DNA of 8,458 nucleotides, from assembly GCA_016765335.1 (NCBI GenBank), contig JAESQE010000617.1, positions 1 through 8,458 of the forward strand, read 5' to 3'. The notes under the pieces are model-generated. The model made no database searches, was not told the DNA's origin, and was given only the letters and a program-made list of their open reading frames with translations. Both the position numbers and the translations under genes were made by a program. Of the stretch, positions 1 through 6,371 are shown in pieces; position 1 is the first letter of the stretch, and every line of letters begins with the position of its first letter. This DNA comes from Planctomycetaceae bacterium (lineage in GTDB: Bacteria; Planctomycetota; Planctomycetia; Planctomycetales; Planctomycetaceae).

Positions 1-1
1 A

Positions 2-32
2 GTCAGAACTTTCTGAAAACAGAAAGTCTGAC
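2..32. repeat. Imperfect hairpin at window edge
   Basis: The left arm (2-15) pairs with the right arm (20-32) around an AAAA loop, with one bulged A and otherwise Watson-Crick pairs. It lies beyond the 3' end of the minus-strand cluster that starts at 681, so it could be a terminator for that cluster. The stem is not G+C-rich, and any T-run that would follow on the minus strand is outside the window, so terminator function cannot be confirmed. Confidence 0.4.
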
Positions 33-78
33 AAAAACAAGACAGGTGGTCATCTGGGCGCTACACTTTTATTCCAAT

Positions 79-234
79 TTACCACTCACCGCCGGGCGCT
101 ACGTTTTCTGGCCGTTGTTTACAAGTCAGGTCACTGACAGTATTGTCCTGAAGATCTTCCCATGAGATCTCTTTTTCAAACCAATGCCGTGTCAGAGAAC
201 GCTTCCGCACGCCTCTTTTTTGCTTCTTCTTCAT
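79..234 (-). CDS. Possible small basic protein, 51 aa, unknown
   Basis: This reading frame starts at ATG 232-234 and stops at TAA 79-81. The protein begins with a strongly basic stretch (MKKKQKRGVRKR) and ends with a polar tail containing EISWEDLQD. A purine-rich AAGGAAA lies about 10 bases before the start, which is acceptable as a ribosome binding site. It is the third minus-strand frame after the HTH gene at 412-681. I do not recognise a family. The other minus-strand frame across the same DNA also gives a plausible-looking peptide (a Tyr/Phe-rich stretch, then KDKEMGNEEEAKKRRAEAF). The stretch 79-393 could therefore be one older gene broken by frameshifts instead of separate small genes. 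Confidence 0.25.
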   Translation of the reverse strand: MKKKQKRGVRKRSLTRHWFEKEISWEDLQDNTVSDLTCKQRPENVAPGGEW

Positions 235-252
235 TACCCATTTCCTTGTCTT

Positions 253-393
253 TCATGACAAACACGAAACAGGCATACTGGTTATAAGATGCCGTATATT
301 GTCTTTATCCTTCACCTGTCGATGCTCGATAAATCCGTCAGGATTGGAAGAATCCCCTAGTTGTCGTAATCTTGGGGCGTTTCCCATGCACAT
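253..393 (-). CDS. Possible small protein, 46 aa, unknown
   Basis: A short frame runs from ATG 391-393 to TGA 253-255, with a second in-frame ATG two codons later. It begins 18 bases after the stop of the HTH gene at 412-681, so it could be co-transcribed with it. It contains a polar segment (FIEHRQVKDKDN), has no membrane segment, and matches no family I recognise. It may be a fragment of a frameshifted gene together with the frame at 79-234. Confidence 0.2.
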   Translation of the reverse strand: MCMGNAPRLRQLGDSSNPDGFIEHRQVKDKDNIRHLITSMPVSCLS

Positions 394-411
394 CGCTAGA
401 ATTAGAAACCG

Positions 412-681
412 CTACGCTTGATGACTGGCTTGGGCTTCGAGATAATCCAACCAATGCTTTCCCAGTACAAAAGCTCTCCCATGCAGGTAACTGACCTGTA
501 ATCCATTCCTGCGAGCTGTTCGCATTGCATCGCGTTTCATGCCGGTGCGTCGCATGAATTCCGGGAGCGTGTAGCTTGCTCCGCTGATTACTTCACCACA
601 TTCGATATCTGCCATCTTTTTTATCCCCATGTCTTGGATTGGTTGAGTGTCGGGCAACTGTGCCTCGACCGACATGGGCAT
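412..681 (-). CDS. Excisionase/MerR-like helix-turn-helix DNA-binding protein
   Basis: This 89-residue protein has a single winged HTH-type core at about residues 36-82. A helix-turn-helix (LPEFMRRTGMKRDAMRTARR) is followed by a short wing (GLQVSYLHGRAFVLG) and a closing helix beginning KHWLDYLEA. This is the layout of excisionase/MerR-type DNA-binding proteins, and similar short proteins accompany integrases in planctomycete genomes. ATG 679-681 is the likely start, with an AGGGGA-type site about 10 bases upstream; the ATG at residue 23 is an alternative that would keep the whole HTH. The only integrase in the window is 5.7 kb away and decayed, so this copy may be a relic or may serve another element. 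A role in recombination directionality or repression is inferred from fold and length only. Confidence 0.7.
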   Translation of the reverse strand: MPMSVEAQLPDTQPIQDMGIKKMADIECGEVISGASYTLPEFMRRTGMKRDAMRTARRNGLQVSYLHGRAFVLGKHWLDYLEAQASHQA

Positions 682-922
682 AAAGTAGCGATCCCCTGAG
701 AGAATTTGAGGGGAATAATTCAGGTCTGATCAACTATCGGAGATAACCAGACTTTTGCGGAGAAATTCGGACTTAAGGCCGGTATTATTTTTAGTTTTTA
801 TCACGGCCTCCCAGCCAGGAGGTTGGCAATCGATATCGAATTGCACGATCACTAAGGATGACTCGCCGTAATTTACATAGGGGGATTAGGACGCCCAGGG
901 TATGGTTTGTTAGACTTTATCC

Positions 923-1282
923 ATGAAAACAGGCAAGAATCGTTACTATAAAAATTCGCGAATCGCAGAGGCTAAATTTCGGCAACTGCTCAAGGCTTTT
1001 GCAATGGATTTGACGGCAACCGATGCCGCTGAATTAACGGGACTTTCTGTAAGAAGAATCAATGATATTTACATCAAACTGAGACGACGAATCGCTCAGT
1101 TTTGTGAACAACAATCTCCTTTCCAGGGAGAAGTGGAAGTCGATGGGGCTTACTTCGGCCCCAAGCATGTTCCAAGCAAGTCATTGAGCAACTCCTTCGA
1201 ACACCAAAGATCAAACAGCATACTGAACGATACAAAAGCAAGTTGGCGAAAATTGCGGCAGCTTGGGGTGAAGATTAAGTGA
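923..1282 (+). pseudogene. Truncated IS1595-family transposase (5' part)
   Basis: Residues 1-83 match the N-terminal part of IS1595/ISXO2-type DDE transposases: the KNRYYKNSRIAEAKFR start, an HTH-like LTATDAAELTGLSVRRIN, then QSPFQGEVEVDGAYFGPK with the first catalytic Asp at residue 74. Family members are usually above 200 residues. Here similarity stops near base 1171, and residues 84-119 look unrelated, so the other catalytic residues are missing. The start codon lies only about 25 bases after GGGTATGGTTTGT (897-909). That could be the element's left end, but I found no matching inverted copy downstream. No ribosome binding site is evident. This is an inactive remnant, deleted or overwritten on its 3' side. 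The 241 bases before it (682-922) contain no gene I can support. Confidence 0.8.
1171..1278 (+). pseudogene. C-terminal fragment of an unknown protein, +2 frame after IS remnant
   Basis: Exactly where transposase similarity ends, a different forward frame reads as a natural C-terminus. It contains KQVIEQLLRTPKIKQ, then HTERYKSKLAKIAAAWGED, and ends at TAA 1276-1278. The alternating hydrophobic/charged pattern suggests two short helices. It has no start codon of its own and I do not recognise the family. The simplest reading is that a deletion joined the 5' part of the insertion sequence to the 3' end of another gene, out of frame. Confidence 0.3.
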
Positions 1283-1401
1283 TGCTCAACTAATGCCTAT
1301 TGCTTGTGTGGGTTACTTGGGCTTGTCTGGCATATTGCAGAATTGGTCATCATCGACTGTCGCAACTTATTACCCTCTCTGACACGTGAGGTTTGTGCAG
1401 G

Positions 1402-1430
1402 AACGTCATGTCCACAGTGGTCATGTTGTT
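1402..1430. promoter_or_regulatory. 29-base imperfect palindrome, candidate operator
   Basis: The sequence is symmetric around an A at 1416. Eight of the nine innermost base pairs on each side match (CATGtCCAC and GTGGtCATG), and the outer AAC/GTT also pair, giving 11 Watson-Crick pairs plus one G-T of 14. The one-base centre argues for a protein-binding dyad more than an RNA hairpin. It sits about 120 bases before the first gene of the run at 1548-6024, in the 1279-1547 gap, where I see no gene and no convincing -35/-10 pair. Which protein binds it cannot be told from sequence. Confidence 0.4.
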
Positions 1431-1547
1431 TTTGGAGATAGCGAGAAAATTCAGTTTTTTTTAATATTCAGTCGAGGAAGATTCCTACTGCTTAATTAAG
1501 GATACGTTTTTTCTTAGGGGTCATTTCAGATGAGGGGATTGAGATAG

Positions 1548-1844
1548 ATGGTCATGGCTAATCAGTGGAAATGCGAGTGTAGCCAGCAAAATCCATGCTT
1601 ACGATGCGAGCTTTCTGAAGACTTTTCTATAGTCAACCAGATTATAAAAAAGCACTCAAGGTATCTATCCTATATTCAGGTCAAGCAAGGTGAGATCAAT
1701 ATTGTGGTAGATTCCGAAGGAGCTTACCAATCTGAACACTTGGCCTTTTATGGTGAATCTCAAGAGCCATTAAACGCAGACTCGCTTTATATCTGCCTGG
1801 GAGACAAGAGTGTTGAAATTCAACTGGAAGACAAGGTACAGTGA
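1548..1844 (+). CDS. Small Cys-rich hypothetical protein, first gene of sigma/kinase run
   Basis: This 98-residue protein carries a CxCx5CxxC cluster near its N-terminus (CECSQQNPCLRC, residues 9-20), which suits a zinc site. The rest is polar, with beta-like stretches such as IQVKQGEINIVVDSEGAYQ, and there is no signal peptide or membrane segment. The start at 1548 is favoured because GAGGGGA lies about 10 bases upstream; a second ATG two codons later is possible. It ends 43 bases before the sigma gene on the same strand, so co-transcription is likely. I do not recognise the family. A role as a small regulator or accessory factor of the sigma/kinase pair is inferred from position only. Confidence 0.65.
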   Translation: MVMANQWKCECSQQNPCLRCELSEDFSIVNQIIKKHSRYLSYIQVKQGEINIVVDSEGAYQSEHLAFYGESQEPLNADSLYICLGDKSVEIQLEDKVQ

Positions 1845-1887
1845 GTCATTGAATAAAGTTCACCAAGAAGTTCTGGATTGAATCACG

Positions 1888-2493
1888 ATGTGGCCAACTA
1901 CTCAACCAAGCTTGTTAATCAAACTACGCAAGACTTCAAACGAAGCGGCTTGGACTGATTTTGTTGCGGTCTATTATCCGCTCATAAAAAGAGTCTGCTT
2001 ACGTCATGGCCTGAAAGAGATTGATGCAGAAGATGTTTGCCAGAATGTCTTTCGTGATTTACACATTTATCTTCCCAAATTTCAATACGATCCTCAAAAA
2101 GGTAGATTCAGAAGCTGGTTAATTAAAAGTGTTGAGCATGAGGTGTATCGAAAATGTAAAGGTCTCTCGAAGGAAAATTATAGTAGAGAACGAAGCGGAG
2201 ATAATCATCATCTCCTTGTTTCTCAAGCAGGGAAGTGTGAGTCAGAGTTTATTACTGGAATGCATGAACTGATACTGAAAACGGGTCTCGAAAATATTAA
2301 GCCATTGTACACAAAAGATAAATGGCAAGCGTTTGAGCAAACATGGCTAGAAGAAATAGAAGATACGAAAGTCGCTTCAGCATTAAATAAAAAAGTGACC
2401 TGGGTCAGAATGTGGAAATCAAAAATCAAACATCGATTAATTGAAGAGGTTCGGGCACTCGCTCAAGACATGGGAATAGCCGAAAATGTATAA
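1888..2493 (+). CDS. ECF-type RNA polymerase sigma factor, planctomycete kinase-linked type
   Basis: This 201-residue protein has the two-domain layout of ECF sigma factors, which direct RNA polymerase to a specific promoter set. Region 2 covers about residues 20-92: WTDFVAVYYPLIKRVCLRHG, the DAEDVCQNVF motif (46-55) that in this family contacts core polymerase, and FRSWLIKSVEHEVYRKCKG in the -10 recognition part. After a linker, residues about 140-190 form a divergent region 4 HTH (VASALNKKVTWVRMWKSKIKHRL) for -35 recognition. There is no long C-terminal extension. Its stop overlaps the kinase start by 8 bases, which suggests translational coupling. Sigma factors paired with Ser/Thr kinases are common in planctomycetes, so control by the adjacent gene product is the likely regulation. 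Confidence 0.88.
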   Translation: MWPTTQPSLLIKLRKTSNEAAWTDFVAVYYPLIKRVCLRHGLKEIDAEDVCQNVFRDLHIYLPKFQYDPQKGRFRSWLIKSVEHEVYRKCKGLSKENYSRERSGDNHHLLVSQAGKCESEFITGMHELILKTGLENIKPLYTKDKWQAFEQTWLEEIEDTKVASALNKKVTWVRMWKSKIKHRLIEEVRALAQDMGIAENV

Positions 2494-4555
2494 TTGTCCA
2501 AATCAGATAGAGTTTCAGATTATCTTAGAATCGAACACGGATTCTAAATCAGATCTTGAATTCTTTGAGCACATGGAAACCTGTGAATTTTGTCGATCAA
2601 GAATGGAGCAGGTTAATCGTATTGATTTTGACATTGAGCAGGTGAAAAAAGAAATGTCAACACAAGTCGCAACAGTACCATCTCTGATTAATTTAAAGAC
2701 TCCAACGATACCCGCAAATTTCAGTGACTTGATCGAAGATGGGATAATTCCATTACCCAAAAATCGAACATCATTGATTGATTATGACCTGACTCCATTA
2801 GAAGCAAAATACGAAATCAAAGAAGAAATTGGTTCTGGGGGATTCGGTGTTGTTTTCAAGGCTTATCATAAACTATTGAATTCTACAGTGGCCCTGTAAG
2901 TCCTTCACAAGAAACGAGCCAGTGAAAATACCTTTATCTCACGGTTTCAGCGAGAGATGAAAATTGCAGGTACTTTAGATCATCCTGCAATTGTGAAGGC
3001 ATTGGATGCCGATATTGTCGATGGATTGTATTACCTTGCAATGGAATATTGCGATGGTCTTAACCTTGAGGATCTCATTAAGCGTAACGGGCCGATCGGG
3101 TTGACAGAGGCCCTTGAAATTCTTCGTAAAATTTCAGAAGGGCTTGAGCATGCCCATCGTAAAAATGTCATCCATAGGGACATTAAGCCGTCTAACTTTA
3201 TGTTGCTGCGAGAGGGCGAGATTCGAATTTTAGATTTTGGGATGGCTTACATCCAAGATGAACTTGTCGAAACCAACGATATCACACAGAGCTATTGCAT
3301 TATGGGAACAGTCAGCTTTATGTCTCCTGAGCAGGCAAAGGATCTCAAGATCGCTGACCAACGATCTGATATCTACAGTCTGGGATGCACGCTTTATTAC
3401 TTGCTAACCGGTAAGCCGATCTTCCCGTCAGCAAGTATAGTCGATCAAATATTAGCTCATCGAGAAGAGCCGGTGCCGATTTTGCCCAACCATCCTGTTC
3501 CGGTGTGGTTTTTCTTAAAACGAATGACTGAGAAATCACCTAAAATGCGGTTTCAGAATATGGCAGAGGTCATCTCAGCCATCGATGTGTTATTGTCGGA
3601 AAACCTGACGAACACTGACCAGAAGGTTCCCGAACGCTTGAAATTCGTTTCAAACGAAACGGATATGCATTTCAAAACGGTCGAGCTACCACAAACAGCA
3701 AGTGAGAAACCAGCATCTAAAGCTTCTAAAACAACGATCATAAGCACCATTGTTCTGGCTTCTTTGTTGGGCCTGCTTTTTACATTCTATAACGTAAAAG
3801 ACCCCGGAAGTAATTTGCAAAACATGAATGGGCAACAAGCCGGCAACGAGCCGGTTGCTCTTACCAAGTTTAACTCAGCAACCGAAAGCCAGGTGACAAA
3901 CCAAGGGCAAGACCTCATACAAGGTATCCTGGATTCTGGAGGGACGCTTGTTGTCATGAGTGGCAACAACAAATTTGAAGTCAAAGATTATTCAAATTTA
4001 CCCAAAGCAGACTTTCAGATTGTCGAAGTACTCTTTAGAAATCTGAGTTCAATTACGCTTCCGCCTCATTCAAATTCATCTCAAATGAATCACCTGAATC
4101 GATTCGTTATTTACAGATCGCCAGCTGAGAGATCTCATGTTGAGCTGTTCGTTCAATCCAATTCATTAACTGATATCCAATTTGTAAACGCCAGTATTAC
4201 AGATTCAGAACTGAATCTCTTGAGTCACCTAAGCGGAATAAAATATCTTTCACTGCAAGGGAATGATATTACTGAACAAGGATTAGATATTCTTGAAAAC
4301 ATGGTCTCTATCAGAACGTTGAACCTGTCAAAAACCGGTGCGACGGATGCCACCGCTTTGCATCTGTCTCGAATGCCGGATTTGAAATGGCTTAATATTT
4401 GCAACACGAAAATTACAGACCAGGGGATTAAGTTATTAGAGAAATGTAACAGCTTAGAAGAACTTTTTCTGACAGAAAACACTCTCTCCAGCCGATCATT
4501 AGAACATCTTCAGGCAGCCTTGCCAAACTGCAAGATCAGCATCTTGAGAAAATAA
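2486..4555 (+). pseudogene. Membrane Ser/Thr kinase with zinc motif and leucine-rich repeats, interrupted by one TAA
   Basis: A single frame of 689 codons plus stop encodes the whole protein, with one internal TAA at codon 138. In order: an HxxxCxxC anti-sigma-type zinc motif (H29, C33, C36); a Hanks-type kinase domain from about 109 with glycine loop GSGGFGVVFK (116-125), the stop where the VAIK lysine belongs, helix-C Glu157, HRD 230-232, DFG 250-252 and SPE 280-282; a membrane helix at about 416-437 (TIISTIVLASLLGLLFTFY); then an outer segment ending in at least three leucine-rich repeats of the LxxLNLSxTxATD type. The kinase would be cytoplasmic and the repeats outside the membrane, as for a sensor. 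As written, translation gives a 137-residue soluble piece; a restart at ATG 2957 would lack the kinase N-lobe. No other defect is visible. It overlaps the sigma gene by 8 bases and the next gene starts 11 bases downstream. Sequencing error is an alternative explanation. Confidence 0.85.
2897..2899 (+). other. In-frame TAA at the invariant kinase lysine position
   Basis: The codons around this stop read V-A-L-stop-V-L-H-K-K, where kinases of this type have V-A-(I/V/L)-K-V-L. AAA to TAA is a single base change. The frame continues without shift for 551 more codons with every other kinase motif present. The change could be a recent mutation, a base-call error, or a readthrough site; near-cognate decoding of UAA can insert Lys. 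Confidence 0.85.
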
Positions 4556-4566
4556 AGAGAGTCAAC

Positions 4567-6024
4567 ATGGGTGGTATTGCCATATTTGCCGGGAACGGTG
4601 CGCATCAAGCTGAGCACGGCACAGGATTAGATAAATTATTATCAAAAAAAACGGTATCAATAATTATTGCTGCAAGAAACAACGCCAAATACCTTGCTGA
4701 AGCCTTGGAGTCAGCACTGTCTCAGACTGTTGCTTGCGAAGTGATTTACTCCGATGACTGTAGCTATGACAACTCCCTGGATGTCGCAAGTCAATACAAA
4801 GGCCATGGGGTTAAAGTGCTTGCCACCCCACACCACAAAGGTGTCTGTGAAGCTCGAAATGCAGGGGCTGATGCTTCAACTGGAAATTTTATCACATTTT
4901 TAGACGGTGATGACATCTTTCCTCCAGACTTTGTCGAAAAACACCTTGAAGCGATGAAAGAGGACACTCCTTTTTCATATTGCTCAGCTCAAGCATTTGG
5001 GGACCATGATACTTTTTGGGGAATTCCCGACTGGGATGATAGCGACATTTGGAGAAACAATTTTGTTAACACCTCGGCATTATGGAACCGACATGCATTT
5101 ATGGCTTCAGGCCGGTGGCAGGACAATTTTAGAACCATGTGGGACTGGGATCTTGCAATTAGAGGGAGCCGCTTAGGGAAGCCTCAGAGAAGTGACGCCG
5201 TGCTTAATTACAGGCAACGCTCTGACTCCTGGTCGTCGCAAACTCACAAGAAAGATAAAAACATAAAACTTCCGTACTTTCCTGAAATAAGAAAGCTAAA
5301 TGCACGGGTTAGTGTGGGATCTATTTTCTCTGGCAGGGTGCCTGATTTGTTCAAAGAATGGATGTCTTGCCTCGCCAATTCTGTAAAGTCAATTAGGACA
5401 AAACACCCCATTGACCTGACCATCCTGGACAACTCCTCTGATGTCCATATAAAAGAAATGATTCGAAAAGAAGCAAATAGATATACTCTCGTATTCGGTT
5501 CGATTCAAATTATCCCGTTTTCTCACCAATTTGTCTATGAGAATGAAAAGCAAAGGCGTGAAAAGGTTGCTCAGTTCATGTCGCACGCCTGCAATCGCTT
5601 GCGTTCAGAAATGCGTGGCGATATTCATTGGATTGTTGAAGATGACATTATTGTCCCCGTGAATGCTGGACACAAATTATTTGAAGTGGCTCTTGAGGGC
5701 TTTATTCCTCCCCAGGCAGTTTCTGGTTGCTACCGAAGTCGTCACCAACCATCTCGATATGTCGGCGGCTGGCTAGATGACAATGAAGCACCACAGGAAC
5801 TACGTGTGCTTGGCACAGCCCCTATGTCCGTAGATTTTTGTGGAACAGGATGCTTGATGTACTGGGATTCTCGAACCCCACGCTATTGGGGAACGCATTT
5901 TCAGGGAACCCCAGCTCATGATTGGGAATGGTGCCACCGTTTGAAGTCACAAAATGGACAGATTTTAATGCTCCCTTCGGTACAATGTGGCCACGCACAG
6001 AATGCCGAAAACTTATTGTACTAA
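4567..6024 (+). CDS. Glycosyltransferase family 2 protein with a second GT-A-like domain
   Basis: This 485-residue protein starts at an ATG with AAAGAGAG just upstream, 11 bases after the kinase stop. Residues about 29-220 are a GT2 domain, which transfers a sugar from a nucleotide-sugar: VSIIIAARNNAKYLAEALES, the YSDDCSYDNS strand, GVCEARNAG, the metal-binding LDGDD (112-116) and a MWDWDLA acceptor/base motif (191-197). Residues about 245-485 look like a second, divergent GT-A fold: DLTILDNSSD (283-292), a DxD-like WIVEDDIIVP (355-364), AHDWEWCHRL (450-459) and a late CGHAQ His. There is no signal peptide or membrane helix, so it is probably cytosolic or membrane-peripheral. Two active sites in one chain would fit alternating addition of two sugars, but the second domain could be catalytically inactive. 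Substrate is unknown. Being in the sigma/kinase run suggests a surface-glycan output. Confidence 0.82.
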   Translation: MGGIAIFAGNGAHQAEHGTGLDKLLSKKTVSIIIAARNNAKYLAEALESALSQTVACEVIYSDDCSYDNSLDVASQYKGHGVKVLATPHHKGVCEARNAGADASTGNFITFLDGDDIFPPDFVEKHLEAMKEDTPFSYCSAQAFGDHDTFWGIPDWDDSDIWRNNFVNTSALWNRHAFMASGRWQDNFRTMWDWDLAIRGSRLGKPQRSDAVLNYRQRSDSWSSQTHKKDKNIKLPYFPEIRKLNARVSVGSIFSGRVPDLFKEWMSCLANSVKSIRTKHPIDLTILDNSSDVHIKEMIRKEANRYTLVFGSIQIIPFSHQFVYENEKQRREKVAQFMSHACNRLRSEMRGDIHWIVEDDIIVPVNAGHKLFEVALEGFIPPQAVSGCYRSRHQPSRYVGGWLDDNEAPQELRVLGTAPMSVDFCGTGCLMYWDSRTPRYWGTHFQGTPAHDWEWCHRLKSQNGQILMLPSVQCGHAQNAENLLY

Positions 6025-6029
6025 TTCAA

Positions 6030-6146
6030 TTACAAAGAAAATACAGAATGATCACTAGGGGTGTTAGCCAGGGGTGTTAACTGACGCTGCCACGAAACAT
6101 CAAAACTGGTACCCAATCTGGTACCCAGCGACGACCTCCAGACGCT
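6030..6146 (-). pseudogene. Degraded integrase-like C-terminal tail
   Basis: Read on the minus strand, a frame closed by a stop on each side contains SLGTRLGTSFD, then QLTPLANTPSDHSVFSL and a stop at 6030-6032. The repeated GT and NTP words resemble the low-complexity tails of planctomycete tyrosine integrases, and also the out-of-frame tail after the integrase at 6372-7465 (ANTLANSLPKAENL). The underlying DNA shows two copies of CTGGTACCCA (6106-6115, 6118-6127) and two of AGGGGTGTTA (6057-6066, 6070-6079). The catalytic domain is absent. The alternative is that these repeats are integrase arm-type binding sites and are not coding at all. Confidence 0.3.
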
Positions 6147-6197
6147 AAATCAACGCCTATCCAATCATCACCGGTACGTCACAATAAACTACGCCTG

Positions 6198-6215
6198 TAG
6201 GGTATAACCACCCTA
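6198..6215. repeat. Small hairpin left of tRNA fragment
   Basis: TAGGGT (6198-6203) pairs with ACCCTA (6210-6215) around a six-base loop. No T-run follows. It lies in the non-coding scar between the glycosyltransferase and the tRNA fragment, where nothing else is recognisable apart from the features listed. Confidence 0.3.
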
Positions 6216-6241
6216 GTCCGATAGTCACCGGCGGTTGTGTC

Positions 6242-6287
6242 CCGACTTTTAATCGGTAGGTCCAGGGTTCAAATCCCTGCGTCCCCA
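6242..6287 (+). other. tRNA-Lys(UUU) 3' fragment, probable attachment-site core
   Basis: The sequence folds as the 3' half of a tRNA. The anticodon arm is CCGA-CTTTTAA-TCGG (6242-6256) with anticodon TTT at 6248-6250. Then come a five-base variable loop, a perfect T-arm (CAGGG-TTCAAAT-CCCTG, 6263-6279), the acceptor 3' strand CGTCCCC (6280-6286) and discriminator A6287. The pairing 5' strand GGGGACG and a proper D-arm are absent upstream, so no mature tRNA can form. Tyrosine integrases commonly insert at tRNA 3' ends and duplicate that part, and a decayed integrase lies immediately to the right. The likeliest reading is a duplicated att core at an element boundary. Confidence 0.75.
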
Positions 6288-6291
6288 TTTT

Positions 6292-6316
6292 TAACCTGTT
6301 ATCTATTAACAGGTTA
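6292..6316. repeat. Perfect 10-bp inverted repeat next to tRNA fragment
   Basis: TAACCTGTTA (6292-6301) and TAACAGGTTA (6307-6316) pair perfectly around TCTAT, five bases after the tRNA discriminator base. There is no T-run after the stem on either strand, so a classical terminator is not supported. It may be the end of the original tRNA transcript or part of the recombination site. Confidence 0.5.
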
Positions 6317-6371
6317 TGGCGTAAAACCAGCAGTTAAATTTTCAGCTTTAGGGAGACTGTTAGCCAAAGTG

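Noticed and set aside
56..102. CRISPR or satellite array
   Set aside because: There are only two copies of a 9-base word, with no regular spacer series.
2223..4482. Several 60-85-codon minus-strand frames inside the sigma factor and kinase
   Set aside because: They have no family resemblance and lie opposite strongly supported coding sequence.
2957..4555. A separate 532-residue kinase gene starting at ATG 2957
   Set aside because: It is the same frame as 2486-2896, and it would begin in the middle of helix C without the glycine loop or VAIK strand. It is the remainder of one gene, not a gene of its own.
6204..6287. A complete tRNA-Lys gene
   Set aside because: The acceptor 3' strand CGTCCCC needs GGGGACG upstream, which is absent, and the candidate D-arm has only three pairs.
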